64,000 nt of DNA from Thermonema rossianum DSM 10300. Lineage in GTDB: Bacteria > Bacteroidota > Bacteroidia > Cytophagales > Thermonemataceae. Every line of letters starts with the position of its first letter. Within the stretch, counting starts at the first letter, position 1. Position numbers and translations under genes: made by a program. This document shows, piece by piece, positions 32,237 through 40,974 of the stretch. The notes beneath the pieces were generated by a model. It made no database searches. It was not told the DNA's origin and worked only from the letters and a program-made list of their open reading frames with translations. Where the stretch lies: the NCBI RefSeq assembly GCF_000426825.1, contig NZ_AUGC01000004.1, positions 186,001-250,000 of the forward strand, in the 5' to 3' direction.

Positions 32237-33640
32237 ATGGATGTAAACATTAAATTTTTGGGTGGGGCACGCAGCGTAACAGGTTCCAAATACCTTTTGG
32301 ATATTGGCGACTTCCGTTTATTGGTGGACTGCGGGCTCTTTCAGGGCTTAAAGGAGCTGCGCCGGCGCAACTGGCAAGACATAGGGGTAGAGGTCAATAC
32401 CATCGATGCCGTAATACTGACACATGCGCACATAGACCACTCGGGCTACTTGCCCCGGCTCTGCAAGCAGGGCTATCAAAACCCGGTTTATTGTACCGAA
32501 CCCACAGCCGCCCTGTTGGAGTTGCTGCTGCCCGATGCCGCCCAGCTGCAAGAAGAAGAAGCACGCTATGCCGCCAAAAAAGGCTATTCCAAGCACAATC
32601 CGCCCTTGCCCCTCTATACCACAGAAGATGCACAGGCTGTTTTCCCTTTGATTCAGTCACAGCCTTTCGATGAATGGATAAGCATCCATGAGCGCGTAAA
32701 AATACGCTATCGTTATGCCGGCCACATATTGGGCGCTGCTATAGTGGAAATGCTCATACAAGGCGACCACCAGCAAAAGAAATTGGTTTTTTCAGGCGAC
32801 TTGGGGCGTTATCATGACCCCGTGATGTATCCGCCCGTGCATATCGAACACGCCGACGTTTTGTTGGTGGAATCTACTTATGGCAACCGCCAGGTGGAAA
32901 AAGAAGAGGTAACGGAGCGGCTGGCTGCTTTGGTAAACAGAGTGGTGCGTCGTGAAGGCGTGGTACTTATTCCGGCTTTTAGCGTAGGACGCACCCAAAC
33001 ACTGCTTTTTTTACTCACCCGCTTGATGGATGAAGGAAAAATCCCTCGCTTGTTTATTTATGTGGACAGCCCCATGGCCATCAGTGCCACTTACCTTTAC
33101 AAGAAATATCAAGACTACCACAAGCTGAAAGATGAGGACCTGAACGACGGGCATGACGTCTTCAATCATCCGCAAATTCGCTACTATCGTACACAGCAGG
33201 CTTCCATGAGCCTGAATGAATTGCGCCACCCGGCCATTATTATTTCGGCAAGTGGCATGTGTACCGGGGGGCGTATCCTGCACCATCTTTATCATCGCTT
33301 GCCCCGCTATGAAGACATGGTTTTGTTGGTGGGCTATCAGGCAGAAGGTACACGCGGGCGCGATTTATTGGAGGGGAAAGAAATGATAAAAATATTTGGC
33401 GAGCATGTGCCGGTGCATGCCGAAGTGGCTATGTTGGCCGGCTTGTCGGCACATGCCGACCGTGAGGAGCTGCTGCAGTGGTTGAGTGGTTTTAAAGCTG
33501 TACCCAAATATACTTTTATCATACATGGAGAGACACCGGCTGCCACAGCCATGAAAGAGCAAATAGAAAACCGCTTTGAATGGCGGCATGTGTTTGTTCC
33601 GAATTTTATGGAATCGTTCCGCCTGTTTGATGGAATATGA
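32237..33640 (+). CDS. Beta-CASP metallo-beta-lactamase-fold RNA nuclease
   Basis: A 467-residue enzyme. Metal-binding motif HAHIDHSGYLPRL is at about 58-70, SGDLGRYHDPVM holds the motif-3 aspartate region, and the beta-CASP motifs VDSPMAISATYLYKKY, ISASGMCTGGRILHHL and LSAHADREELLQWL follow. This is the CPSF/RNase J-like group, here of the KH-less type common in bacteria, which cleaves RNA exo- or endonucleolytically. ATG 32237 is preferred because the sequence starts there (MDVNIKFLGGARSVTGSKYLL); the upstream frame overlaps the divergent gene's leader. Cytoplasmic; alone on the plus strand before the HMG-CoA reductase gene. Confidence 0.92.
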   Translation: MDVNIKFLGGARSVTGSKYLLDIGDFRLLVDCGLFQGLKELRRRNWQDIGVEVNTIDAVILTHAHIDHSGYLPRLCKQGYQNPVYCTEPTAALLELLLPDAAQLQEEEARYAAKKGYSKHNPPLPLYTTEDAQAVFPLIQSQPFDEWISIHERVKIRYRYAGHILGAAIVEMLIQGDHQQKKLVFSGDLGRYHDPVMYPPVHIEHADVLLVESTYGNRQVEKEEVTERLAALVNRVVRREGVVLIPAFSVGRTQTLLFLLTRLMDEGKIPRLFIYVDSPMAISATYLYKKYQDYHKLKDEDLNDGHDVFNHPQIRYYRTQQASMSLNELRHPAIIISASGMCTGGRILHHLYHRLPRYEDMVLLVGYQAEGTRGRDLLEGKEMIKIFGEHVPVHAEVAMLAGLSAHADREELLQWLSGFKAVPKYTFIIHGETPAATAMKEQIENRFEWRHVFVPNFMESFRLFDGI

Positions 33641-33768
33641 TTTTTTGAGTGAAATATTTCACCAATCCAATAACTTGATGCTCGCCTTTTGTTTTTTTAA
33701 AAAAATAATTATATTACTACATGCATACTTTTACCTAATTCCTGCAAACATAAAAACAACAGAAAATT

Positions 33769-35316
33769 ATGAACCTTATACCAAGCATTCTGCTGAAGCA
33801 GCTTTACACCCACGGAAGCCTCAAAAATGTAGCCGGAGGCGTGTCTTTGCGCATCAAGAACCGCTTGAAAGATGCCGATTTGGTGGCTATCAAGCGGGTG
33901 AAAATCGATGACAAAGTTTTCGATGCCGACCAAATCACAGTGGACCTGCTGGATGGCAGTCCGCTATTTAAGGCATCGCAGATGAAAGACAAAATTCATT
34001 TTCCTTTGCGCAAACAAATAGAACTTACAGTGCCTTGTGAGCCGCTGCCCGAAGGCATGCACCACATTGTAGTGGAATTCAAGGCTTCGCCCTTCGGTAA
34101 CTTGACCATCAAGACCGACGATGCCATTAAAAAGGAACCTCAAGACCTGAAAAAGATACCCCGCGACCCCAACGATGATTACAGCGAAAGCGCCATCAAA
34201 GCCCGGCAGAAATTTGTGGAGGAGTTTACCGGCAAAAAGCTGGAGCACATTCCTCACTACTCTTTCGATCCACATATTACACAAGGCAACTGCGAGCATT
34301 TTATAGGTGTGGCACAGGTACCCATGGGCATTGCCGGTCCGCTGAAAGTAAACGGCGAGCACGCACAAGGCGAGTTCCTCATTCCGCTGGCTACTGCCGA
34401 AGGCACCCTCGTGGCTTCTTACAACCGCGGCATGAAGGTGCTGAACCTGAGTGGAGGGGTTACCTGCACCGTTATTGGCGATGCCATGCAGCGTGCACCG
34501 GTATTTATTTTCGAGAATGCCCGCGAAGCCCGCGACTTCGCCAAATGGGTACAAGACAACTTCGACAACATAGCCCGTGAAGCAGAAGCAACCTCCAGCG
34601 TTGCCAAGTTGAAGGAAATAGACACCTACCTTTCAAATAAGTTTGCTTTCATGCGTTTTAACTACTATACCGGCGATGCCGCAGGGCAAAACATGGTGGG
34701 GCGCGCTACTTTTGCTGCCTGTGGTTGGATACTGGACAACTATACACCCGGCAAAATCAAGCAGTTCTATCTTGAATCGAACTTTGCCACCGACAAAAAA
34801 GCATCACAGGTGAACGTGATGAGAACAAGAGGGAAACGTGTGGTTGCCGAGTGTACCGTAAAGCGGGAGGTTTTACAGCAAATCATGCGTGTTGATACCG
34901 AAAAACTCTTCTATCATTACAACGTGGCCAATGTGGGGTCTATCCTCTCGGGCGCCAACAACAACGGCTTGCACTCTGCCAATGCCATCACGGCCATGTT
35001 TATTGCCACCGGTCAAGATGTCGCCAATGTGTCGGAGTCCTCGGCGGGGGTGCTTTACTGCGAGCTTACGCCGGAAAAAGATTTGTATATGAGCATTACC
35101 ATCCCTTCTTTGATAGTGGCTACTTATGGCGGGGGCACCGGCCTGGCTACCCAACGTGAATGCCTTGAGCTCTTGGGCTGCTATGGCAAAGGCAAAGTGA
35201 ATAAATTTGCCGAAATTGTAGCCGGAGTGGTGCTTGCCGGCGAAATATCGCTGGCTTCTGCCATCTCCACTTTCGACTGGATCTCGAGTCACGAGGAATA
35301 CGGGCGCAACCGTTAA
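33769..35316 (+). CDS. HMG-CoA reductase, class I-like, with extra N-terminal domain
   Basis: A 515-residue enzyme. About 150 N-terminal residues (e.g. LKNVAGGVSLRIKNRLKDADLVAIKRVKIDD) form a domain absent from minimal bacterial reductases. The catalytic domain has IGVAQVPMGIAGPL, PLATAEGTLVASYNRG (catalytic Glu), GDAAGQNMVGRA (Asp), FATDKKASQVN (Lys), GQDVANVSESSAG, TYGGGTGLATQRE and a C-terminal SSHEEYGRNR (His). All four catalytic residues of class I enzymes are therefore retained. It would make mevalonate, using NADPH, for isoprenoid synthesis; most Bacteroidota use the MEP path instead. No other mevalonate gene is in the window. A terminator follows at 35341-35370. Confidence 0.88.
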   Translation: MNLIPSILLKQLYTHGSLKNVAGGVSLRIKNRLKDADLVAIKRVKIDDKVFDADQITVDLLDGSPLFKASQMKDKIHFPLRKQIELTVPCEPLPEGMHHIVVEFKASPFGNLTIKTDDAIKKEPQDLKKIPRDPNDDYSESAIKARQKFVEEFTGKKLEHIPHYSFDPHITQGNCEHFIGVAQVPMGIAGPLKVNGEHAQGEFLIPLATAEGTLVASYNRGMKVLNLSGGVTCTVIGDAMQRAPVFIFENAREARDFAKWVQDNFDNIAREAEATSSVAKLKEIDTYLSNKFAFMRFNYYTGDAAGQNMVGRATFAACGWILDNYTPGKIKQFYLESNFATDKKASQVNVMRTRGKRVVAECTVKREVLQQIMRVDTEKLFYHYNVANVGSILSGANNNGLHSANAITAMFIATGQDVANVSESSAGVLYCELTPEKDLYMSITIPSLIVATYGGGTGLATQRECLELLGCYGKGKVNKFAEIVAGVVLAGEISLASAISTFDWISSHEEYGRNR

Positions 35317-35340
35317 GTTGCCAAAAACACTGTTTTATTG

Positions 35341-35370
35341 AAAAAGTCGCCTTTATGGCGGCTTTTTTTT
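35341..35370 (+). terminator. Terminator of the HMG-CoA reductase gene
   Basis: AAAAGTCGCC and GGCGGCTTTT pair across TTTAT with one G-T mismatch, followed by a T-tract. Confidence 0.75.
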
Positions 35371-35404
35371 ATGGCAATACAAGCTCCAAAGCTGAATTTT
35401 TAGT

Positions 35405-35412
35405 TAATTTTG
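35405..35412 (+). promoter_or_regulatory. Candidate -7 element of hutU
   Basis: TAATTTTG fits TAnnTTTG and ends 21 bases before the ATG at 35434. No matching -33 TTG. Confidence 0.45.
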
Positions 35413-35433
35413 TATAAAAAATAGGACAAAATT

Positions 35434-37452
35434 ATGACGACATCCACCTCCGCATTGACTGATTTCCAAAAAGCTATTTTGCAAGGCATTCCCGAAGAGT
35501 TGCCGCCGCCTAAGCCTTATGACCCCAATGTAAACCATGCGCCCAAACGTAAGGATATACTCACCAAAGAAGAAAAGAAACTGGCAGTGCGCAATGCCTT
35601 GCGTTACTTCCCCAAAAAGTGGCACGAAGTGCTGGCAAAAGAGTTTGCCGAAGAGCTGGAACGCTACGGACGTATTTATATGTACCGTTTCCGCCCGGAT
35701 TATCCTATGTATGCGCGCCCGATTCATGAGTATCCGCACCGCTCCAAGCAGGCGGCAGCCATTATGCTCATGATTCAAAACAACTTGGACCCCGAAGTGG
35801 CGCAGCATCCGCACGAGCTCATTACCTATGGCGGTAATGGTGCTGTATTCCAAAACTGGGCGCAATACCTGCTCACCATGCAGTATTTAGCCACCATGAC
35901 CGACGAGCAAACCCTCGTTATGTATTCGGGGCATCCGCTGGGACTTTTCCCTTCGCACCCCGATGCACCGCGTGTGGTGGTTACCAACGGCCTCATGATT
36001 CCGAACTATTCCAAGCCTGACGATTGGGAGCGATTCAATGCCTTGGGGGTGACTCAATACGGGCAAATGACTGCCGGCTCTTATATGTACATTGGCCCGC
36101 AAGGTATTGTGCATGGCACCACCATCACTGTATTGAATGCCGCCCGCATGGTAAAGCCGGATGGCGACTTTGGCGGTATGTTGTTCGTAAGTGCCGGCTT
36201 GGGAGGAATGAGTGGGGCGCAGCCCAAAGCCGCAAAAATTGCCGGTCTTGTGTCGGTAGTTGCCGAGGTGAACCCCAAACCCCTGCATACGCGCCATAAG
36301 CAGGGCTGGGTCGATGAAGTCATCGACGACATGGAGACGCTCATTCGCCGGGTGCGCGAAGCCAAAGCAAACAAAGAGGCTGTTTCCATTGCTTATTTGG
36401 GCAATGTGGTGGATGTGTGGGAGCAGTTTGCCGAAGCAGGCATACGCATAGAGTTAGGCTCCGACCAAACTTCTTTACACAACCCCTATGCCGGCGGATA
36501 TTACCCCGTGGGCATCTCTTATGAAGAAGCCAACCGCATGATGGCCGAAGAGCCGGAGCGTTTCAAAGAGCTGGTGCATGCTTCGTTGCGTCGTCATATA
36601 GCTGCTGTCAACCGTCATGCAGCCAACGGCATGTATTTCTTCGATTATGGCAATGCTTTCTTGTTGCAGGCATCGCGCGCCGGTGCCGACGTGCTGAACC
36701 CCGACGGCACCTTCCGCTATCCTTCTTATGTGCAAGACATCATGGGACCGCTTTGCTTCGATTATGGCTTTGGTCCCTTCCGTTGGGTCTGCACCAGCGG
36801 CGACCCGCAAGACCTTGCCACTACCGATGCCATCGCTTTGGAGGTGATGCGCGCCATGTATGAACAAGCGCCCGGCGAGATTAAGCCTCAGCTCAAAGAC
36901 AATATTTTGTGGATAGAGCATGCACAAGAAAATCAACTGGTAGTGGGTTCACAAGCCCGCATTTTGTATGCCGATGCCGAAGGGCGTATGCGTATTGCCG
37001 CTGCATTCAACCGTGCCATCCGTGAGGGACGCATCAAAGCCCCCATCGTGCTGGGACGTGACCACCACGATGTGTCGGGCACAGATTCGCCCTTCCGTGA
37101 AACTTCCAATATCTACGATGGTTCGCAGTTCACTGCCGACATGGCAGTGCACAATTTCGTAGGCGATGCTTTTCGTGGTGCCACCTGGGTAAGTCTGCAC
37201 AACGGAGGCGGCGTAGGCTGGGGCGAAGTTATCAATGGCGGCTTCGGTTTGGTCATCGATGGCTCGGATGATGCCGACCGTCGCCTGCATCAAATGCTCT
37301 TCTGGGATGTGAATAACGGCATTGCCCGCCGCAGCTGGGCGCGCAATCCGCATGCCATGAGCACCATACGCCGCGCCATGCAGCAAGAGCCCAAAATGAA
37401 GGTGACCATGCCCAACCTGGTGGATGATGAGCTGCTGGAGGGCTTGTTTTAG
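35434..37452 (+). CDS. hutU: Urocanate hydratase, long form
   Basis: A 672-residue enzyme that converts urocanate to imidazolonepropionate in histidine breakdown. It is longer than the usual ~550-residue bacterial form and resembles the longer type seen in Bacteroidota and eukaryotes. Conserved segments: ITYGGNGAVFQNWAQY, MYSGHPLGLFPSH, GLGGMSGAQPKAAKIAG (NAD-binding), NPYAGGYYPVG, MGPLCFDYGFGPFRWVCTSG and HNGGGVGWGEVINGG. No other hut gene (hutH, hutI, hutG/F) lies in the window, so the pathway is dispersed. A hairpin terminator follows. Confidence 0.96.
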   Translation: MTTSTSALTDFQKAILQGIPEELPPPKPYDPNVNHAPKRKDILTKEEKKLAVRNALRYFPKKWHEVLAKEFAEELERYGRIYMYRFRPDYPMYARPIHEYPHRSKQAAAIMLMIQNNLDPEVAQHPHELITYGGNGAVFQNWAQYLLTMQYLATMTDEQTLVMYSGHPLGLFPSHPDAPRVVVTNGLMIPNYSKPDDWERFNALGVTQYGQMTAGSYMYIGPQGIVHGTTITVLNAARMVKPDGDFGGMLFVSAGLGGMSGAQPKAAKIAGLVSVVAEVNPKPLHTRHKQGWVDEVIDDMETLIRRVREAKANKEAVSIAYLGNVVDVWEQFAEAGIRIELGSDQTSLHNPYAGGYYPVGISYEEANRMMAEEPERFKELVHASLRRHIAAVNRHAANGMYFFDYGNAFLLQASRAGADVLNPDGTFRYPSYVQDIMGPLCFDYGFGPFRWVCTSGDPQDLATTDAIALEVMRAMYEQAPGEIKPQLKDNILWIEHAQENQLVVGSQARILYADAEGRMRIAAAFNRAIREGRIKAPIVLGRDHHDVSGTDSPFRETSNIYDGSQFTADMAVHNFVGDAFRGATWVSLHNGGGVGWGEVINGGFGLVIDGSDDADRRLHQMLFWDVNNGIARRSWARNPHAMSTIRRAMQQEPKMKVTMPNLVDDELLEGLF

Positions 37453-37487
37453 GGGCGAAGGGTGCCTTCACCATGTATGAAAACCGG

Positions 37488-37518
37488 CAGCTGCCCTTAA
37501 AGGGCAGCTGTAATTTTT
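37488..37518 (+). terminator. Terminator of hutU
   Basis: CAGCTGCCCTT (37488-37498) and AAGGGCAGCTG (37500-37510) are reverse complements, followed by TAATTTTTT. Confidence 0.8.
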
Positions 37519-37573
37519 TGACATGATTTTTACAAAAGATATTTCGTTGTAACCATCAAAACATAAAGTAAAA

Positions 37574-40084
37574 ATGAAAAAAGTATTATCAATTCTGCTT
37601 CTTTTAACCTTTCTCACTTTTTGGAGTCATGCCCAAACCCTTGTGCCTTACAACTGTGGCGACAAGTGGGGCTATGCCGATGAAACAGGCAAGCTGGTGC
37701 TGCCCTGCCGTTACCTTGAAGCAGGAGAGTTTGTAAACGGAAAGGCAGTGGTACAAACGACGGAGGGCTATTTGGTGATTGATGAAAAAGGCAAAGTAAT
37801 TATAGAGAGGGGACGAGAGGAGCTCCTGCAACGTTTTTCACCCAAATATATACTTACAGTTACAGTGAACAATGAGGCATCTTTTATTGATTTAACAACC
37901 GGAAAGGAGTATCCCTTTACTGGAGACAAAAAAAATACGGAATTTGTATTCTTAGTAGAAAATGACAGGGCGTGGTTTTTAGAACGCCAAGCAGGTTTTC
38001 TTTATCTCTCTGTTTGGGATATCATAAGCCGGGAGTGGATAATAAGACACGCTCAAGTAGTTTATAATACATTCTTCATTATTGACGAGAGAGAAGAAAA
38101 GTTTGTCACGCATCTGAGAAGACAAGGATGGGTCCTTTTGAAGAAGGATGGCAAGATGGGGCTTTGGAGCATAAAAGAAGGTGAATTGGTGCCTTTTAAT
38201 TACGAAAAAATATCTGTTGACCCCTTTGAAGACGATAAATTCCCTACGCAGTTTTTAAAGGTGTATAATCAAGGGAAGATGGGGATTTGGTCCATTCCGT
38301 TGAAAAAAGAAATAACCCCTTGTGTATATGTCCCTTCTCTAAGGCCTCTTTATTCATCTCTTTCAAATAAGCTATTTGCTTTGCAGAGGAAGGAGCCCTC
38401 AGGAGCTACCAAGATAAGGGTCGCCTACATTGACATAGGCTCTCCCAATGAAATACATGTAGGAAATGCCGAATTCGACGACTTGGTAGATAAGTTTGAC
38501 CTTGAAGCACTTACCTACTTAAAGAGCCCGGTTAATAACGGTCTATTGGCTGTGAAAGTAGCTGATAAGGTAGGGTGTATTAACCTTAAGGGCGATTGGG
38601 TAGTGCCACCTAACTACGATGAAGTGATTACTGCCCGTTGGGATTATCGCGGTCCTCTTTTAGTTCCGGTAAGGAAAGGTAAAAAATGGGGGGCTTATAG
38701 TGCATGGCAAAAAAAAGAAGTATTACCTGCAGAATATGATATGGTAGGACCGCCTTGCAATGGTTATTTGACTGCTCGTGATTTTTATGTTGACCCAAAG
38801 GCTTGGAAGCGTTTCGATATATGGAAGCATAAAAAGTGGGGAGGAAATATCCTATTTGATAGCCTTGGAAAGGAGCTTTATCGCGCTCCGGAGTCTATTT
38901 TGATAATGCCCTTTTCCGATAGCTTGCTTCTATGGACTTATAAAATGCCTAAAACGGGGATGAAAAGGGATGAATATCTCTCATGGTATTTTATGAATTG
39001 GCACACAAATGAAAAGAAACCTTCTCCTTCTTTCTTTGTGTATAGTAACTTCCCGTTAAACGACCTCACCAATACACCTTTTTGTGATGCAATTTCAAAA
39101 CAATACGGCTTGTTTGTTTCTAAATGGTTATATGGCGAGGAGCAATATAAAGATTATGAAACTGACGGTATTAATTTTGTCAATAGGAATGGGGAATTCG
39201 CACTGCCTTGGCTCTTAGGGGCAAAAGGTATAAAGGATGTAAAAGACAATATTTTGATTACAGAACCTTCCAACTATGTGCTATCCCCCATGAAATGGAC
39301 GGTAGGCTATATTGTAGACTTAAGTCTCAAAAAGGTGCTTTACTCGGTAGATAGCTCCACGGCTTACCTGCCCAATAAAATCTTATCGAATCGTTTTGTA
39401 GAGATGTCTAATACCAATAGCTATCCATCTAAAGTGAACGTATATGACCTGAAACGCCGGAAGCTCGTTTTCAAGGAAGAAGAAGCTTCGAAAATCAAAC
39501 AGCTCGAAATAATAGCTGATGGTTATTTGATTACATTCCCTGAAAAAGGGGAGGGTAAGTTGTTTGGGCTTTTAGCCGATGAGCCGGCTCTGATCGGTTC
39601 AATATATAGTCGGGACGATTTTAAACTATTTTATAAACCTGTAAAAAATCTTCTGCACGACGGAATACCTGTTTTGTTGTATCTAAGAAAAAAAGCTTTC
39701 ATTAATGCTAAAGGTGAGCAGCTTTTGTCATTACAGGATGACGTCAAGGAGCTTTATCGGTGGGATCCGGAAGATGTATGGGCAAGTATTGGAAAAGATA
39801 CTGTGCACTGGGGTGTTTCTGAAAGAGGAATTATCATAGATCCTATCAAAAATTTAACTGTTTTTGATTATCCCTTATATGCTGATATCAATTTAAATTT
39901 TATCAAAACAAAAGGAGCCTACCACCTCATCAACACCCGCACGGGCAAGGTGGTATATTCCAGCGAATACCCCATTTACCCTACACACAACGAAAAGATA
40001 TACCGCGTTACCTACAAGGATAAAGACGGCAGAAGACACGCCGGTTATATCCACCTCAACGGTACCCGCTATTGGAAAGAATAA
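37574..40084 (+). CDS. Secreted WG-repeat protein of mosaic base composition
   Basis: An 836-residue protein with a signal peptide (MKKVLSILLLLTFLTFWSHA). Repeated units of the WG-repeat type are seen: CGDKWGYADETGKLVLPCRY, DGKMGLWSIKEGELVPFNY, QGKMGIWSIPLKKEITP, VGCINLKGDWVVPPNYDEV and KGKKWGAYSAWQKKEVLPAEYD. WG-repeat proteins are beta-rich and exported; their functions are poorly known. The middle of the gene, about 37880-39906, is AT-rich (bases 39841-39900 contain 13 G/C) while both ends match the local genome (29 G/C in 39901-39960; 32 in 37681-37740). The shift is sharp. It ends convergently with lptB at a shared terminator. Confidence 0.85.
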   Translation: MKKVLSILLLLTFLTFWSHAQTLVPYNCGDKWGYADETGKLVLPCRYLEAGEFVNGKAVVQTTEGYLVIDEKGKVIIERGREELLQRFSPKYILTVTVNNEASFIDLTTGKEYPFTGDKKNTEFVFLVENDRAWFLERQAGFLYLSVWDIISREWIIRHAQVVYNTFFIIDEREEKFVTHLRRQGWVLLKKDGKMGLWSIKEGELVPFNYEKISVDPFEDDKFPTQFLKVYNQGKMGIWSIPLKKEITPCVYVPSLRPLYSSLSNKLFALQRKEPSGATKIRVAYIDIGSPNEIHVGNAEFDDLVDKFDLEALTYLKSPVNNGLLAVKVADKVGCINLKGDWVVPPNYDEVITARWDYRGPLLVPVRKGKKWGAYSAWQKKEVLPAEYDMVGPPCNGYLTARDFYVDPKAWKRFDIWKHKKWGGNILFDSLGKELYRAPESILIMPFSDSLLLWTYKMPKTGMKRDEYLSWYFMNWHTNEKKPSPSFFVYSNFPLNDLTNTPFCDAISKQYGLFVSKWLYGEEQYKDYETDGINFVNRNGEFALPWLLGAKGIKDVKDNILITEPSNYVLSPMKWTVGYIVDLSLKKVLYSVDSSTAYLPNKILSNRFVEMSNTNSYPSKVNVYDLKRRKLVFKEEEASKIKQLEIIADGYLITFPEKGEGKLFGLLADEPALIGSIYSRDDFKLFYKPVKNLLHDGIPVLLYLRKKAFINAKGEQLLSLQDDVKELYRWDPEDVWASIGKDTVHWGVSERGIIIDPIKNLTVFDYPLYADINLNFIKTKGAYHLINTRTGKVVYSSEYPIYPTHNEKIYRVTYKDKDGRRHAGYIHLNGTRYWKE

Positions 40085-40102
40085 AGACAAGGTGAACAGA
40101 AA

Positions 40103-40145
40103 AAAGCGGCAGGCATCATTCCGGTGCTTGCCGCTTTGCTTTTTT
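40103..40145. terminator. Bidirectional terminator between the WG-repeat gene and lptB
   Basis: AAAGCGGCAGGCA and TGCTTGCCGCTTT (40103-40137) form a 13-bp stem with one wobble pair; T-rich tracts lie on the plus-strand side (GCTTTTTT) and the minus-strand side (TTTTTCTG). Confidence 0.7.
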
Positions 40146-40163
40146 AGTCAATGATAGATTTTT

Positions 40164-40910
40164 CTAAGAAGCTGTATCAAAAATCTTTCGTTTGAACTCA
40201 TACAACTCGCCCAGATAATACTTGCGCACGTCCGGGTCGTTGACCAGCTCTTCGGGCACGCCCGAGCGGAATACCTTCCCTTGTGACATGACATACGCCC
40301 GGTCGGTAATAGAAAGCGTTTCATCTACGTTATGGTCGGTGATGAGAATGCCCAAATTTTTGGCTTTCAGCTTATATACTATCTTTTGTATTTCTTCTAC
40401 GGCAATGGGGTCAACTCCTGCAAAAGGTTCATCCAGCAGCAAAAACTTGGGGTTCGAAGCCAAGGCACGCGCTATCTCGGTGCGGCGGCGTTCGCCCCCG
40501 GAAAGCACCTTACCCAAACTCTTGCGCACATGCGTAAGGCTGAACTCTTCGAGCAGCTGCTCGGCACGCTCTTTCTGTTCTTTCTTGGGAATGCCCGTCA
40601 TCTCGAGCACGGCCAGCAGGTTCTCTTCCACGCTCAGGTTGCGAAACACCGAAGCCTCCTGTGGCAGGTAACCGATGCCGCGCCGGGCACGGCGGTACAT
40701 GGGCAGGGGGGTGATGTCTTCATCACCCAGGTAAATCTTGCCTTCATTGGGCTTAATCAGCCCTACAATCATGTAAAAAGAAGTGGTTTTGCCCGCACCG
40801 TTGGGCCCCAACAGCCCCACGATACTGCCTTGCTCGACCTCCACCGATACCTGGTTCACTACCTTGCGCTTGCCGTATTGTTTGAGTAAGTTCTCTGCAC
40901 GTAAAATCAT
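40164..40910 (-). CDS. lptB: LPS export ABC transporter ATP-binding protein LptB
   Basis: A 248-residue ATPase from ATG 40910 ([18 protein letters not shown]). Walker [20 protein letters not shown]-loop [10 protein letters not shown], signature [15 protein letters not shown], Walker [14 protein letters not shown] and the H-loop [10 protein letters not shown] are all present; the RRTEIAR and FAGVDPIAV phrases are typical of LptB rather than other ATPases. It powers lipopolysaccharide extraction from the inner membrane with LptFG, which are not in the window. A -7 element lies just upstream. The gene sits after the T9SS plug gene in the same direction, with 64 bases between. Confidence 0.95.
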   Translation of the reverse strand: MILRAENLLKQYGKRKVVNQVSVEVEQGSIVGLLGPNGAGKTTSFYMIVGLIKPNEGKIYLGDEDITPLPMYRRARRGIGYLPQEASVFRNLSVEENLLAVLEMTGIPKKEQKERAEQLLEEFSLTHVRKSLGKVLSGGERRRTEIARALASNPKFLLLDEPFAGVDPIAVEEIQKIVYKLKAKNLGILITDHNVDETLSITDRAYVMSQGKVFRSGVPEELVNDPDVRKYYLGELYEFKRKIFDTAS

Positions 40911-40940
40911 ATGGAATTGTTTGGTTGCTGCCTGAAAATA

Positions 40941-40948
40941 CAAATATA
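40941..40948 (-). promoter_or_regulatory. Candidate -7 element of lptB
   Basis: TATATTTG on the minus strand, 30 bases before ATG 40910. The -33 element is not evident; the upstream plug gene ends 26 bases beyond. Confidence 0.5.
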
Positions 40949-40974
40949 CAACAAAGCCCCGGAAACGGCAGGAC

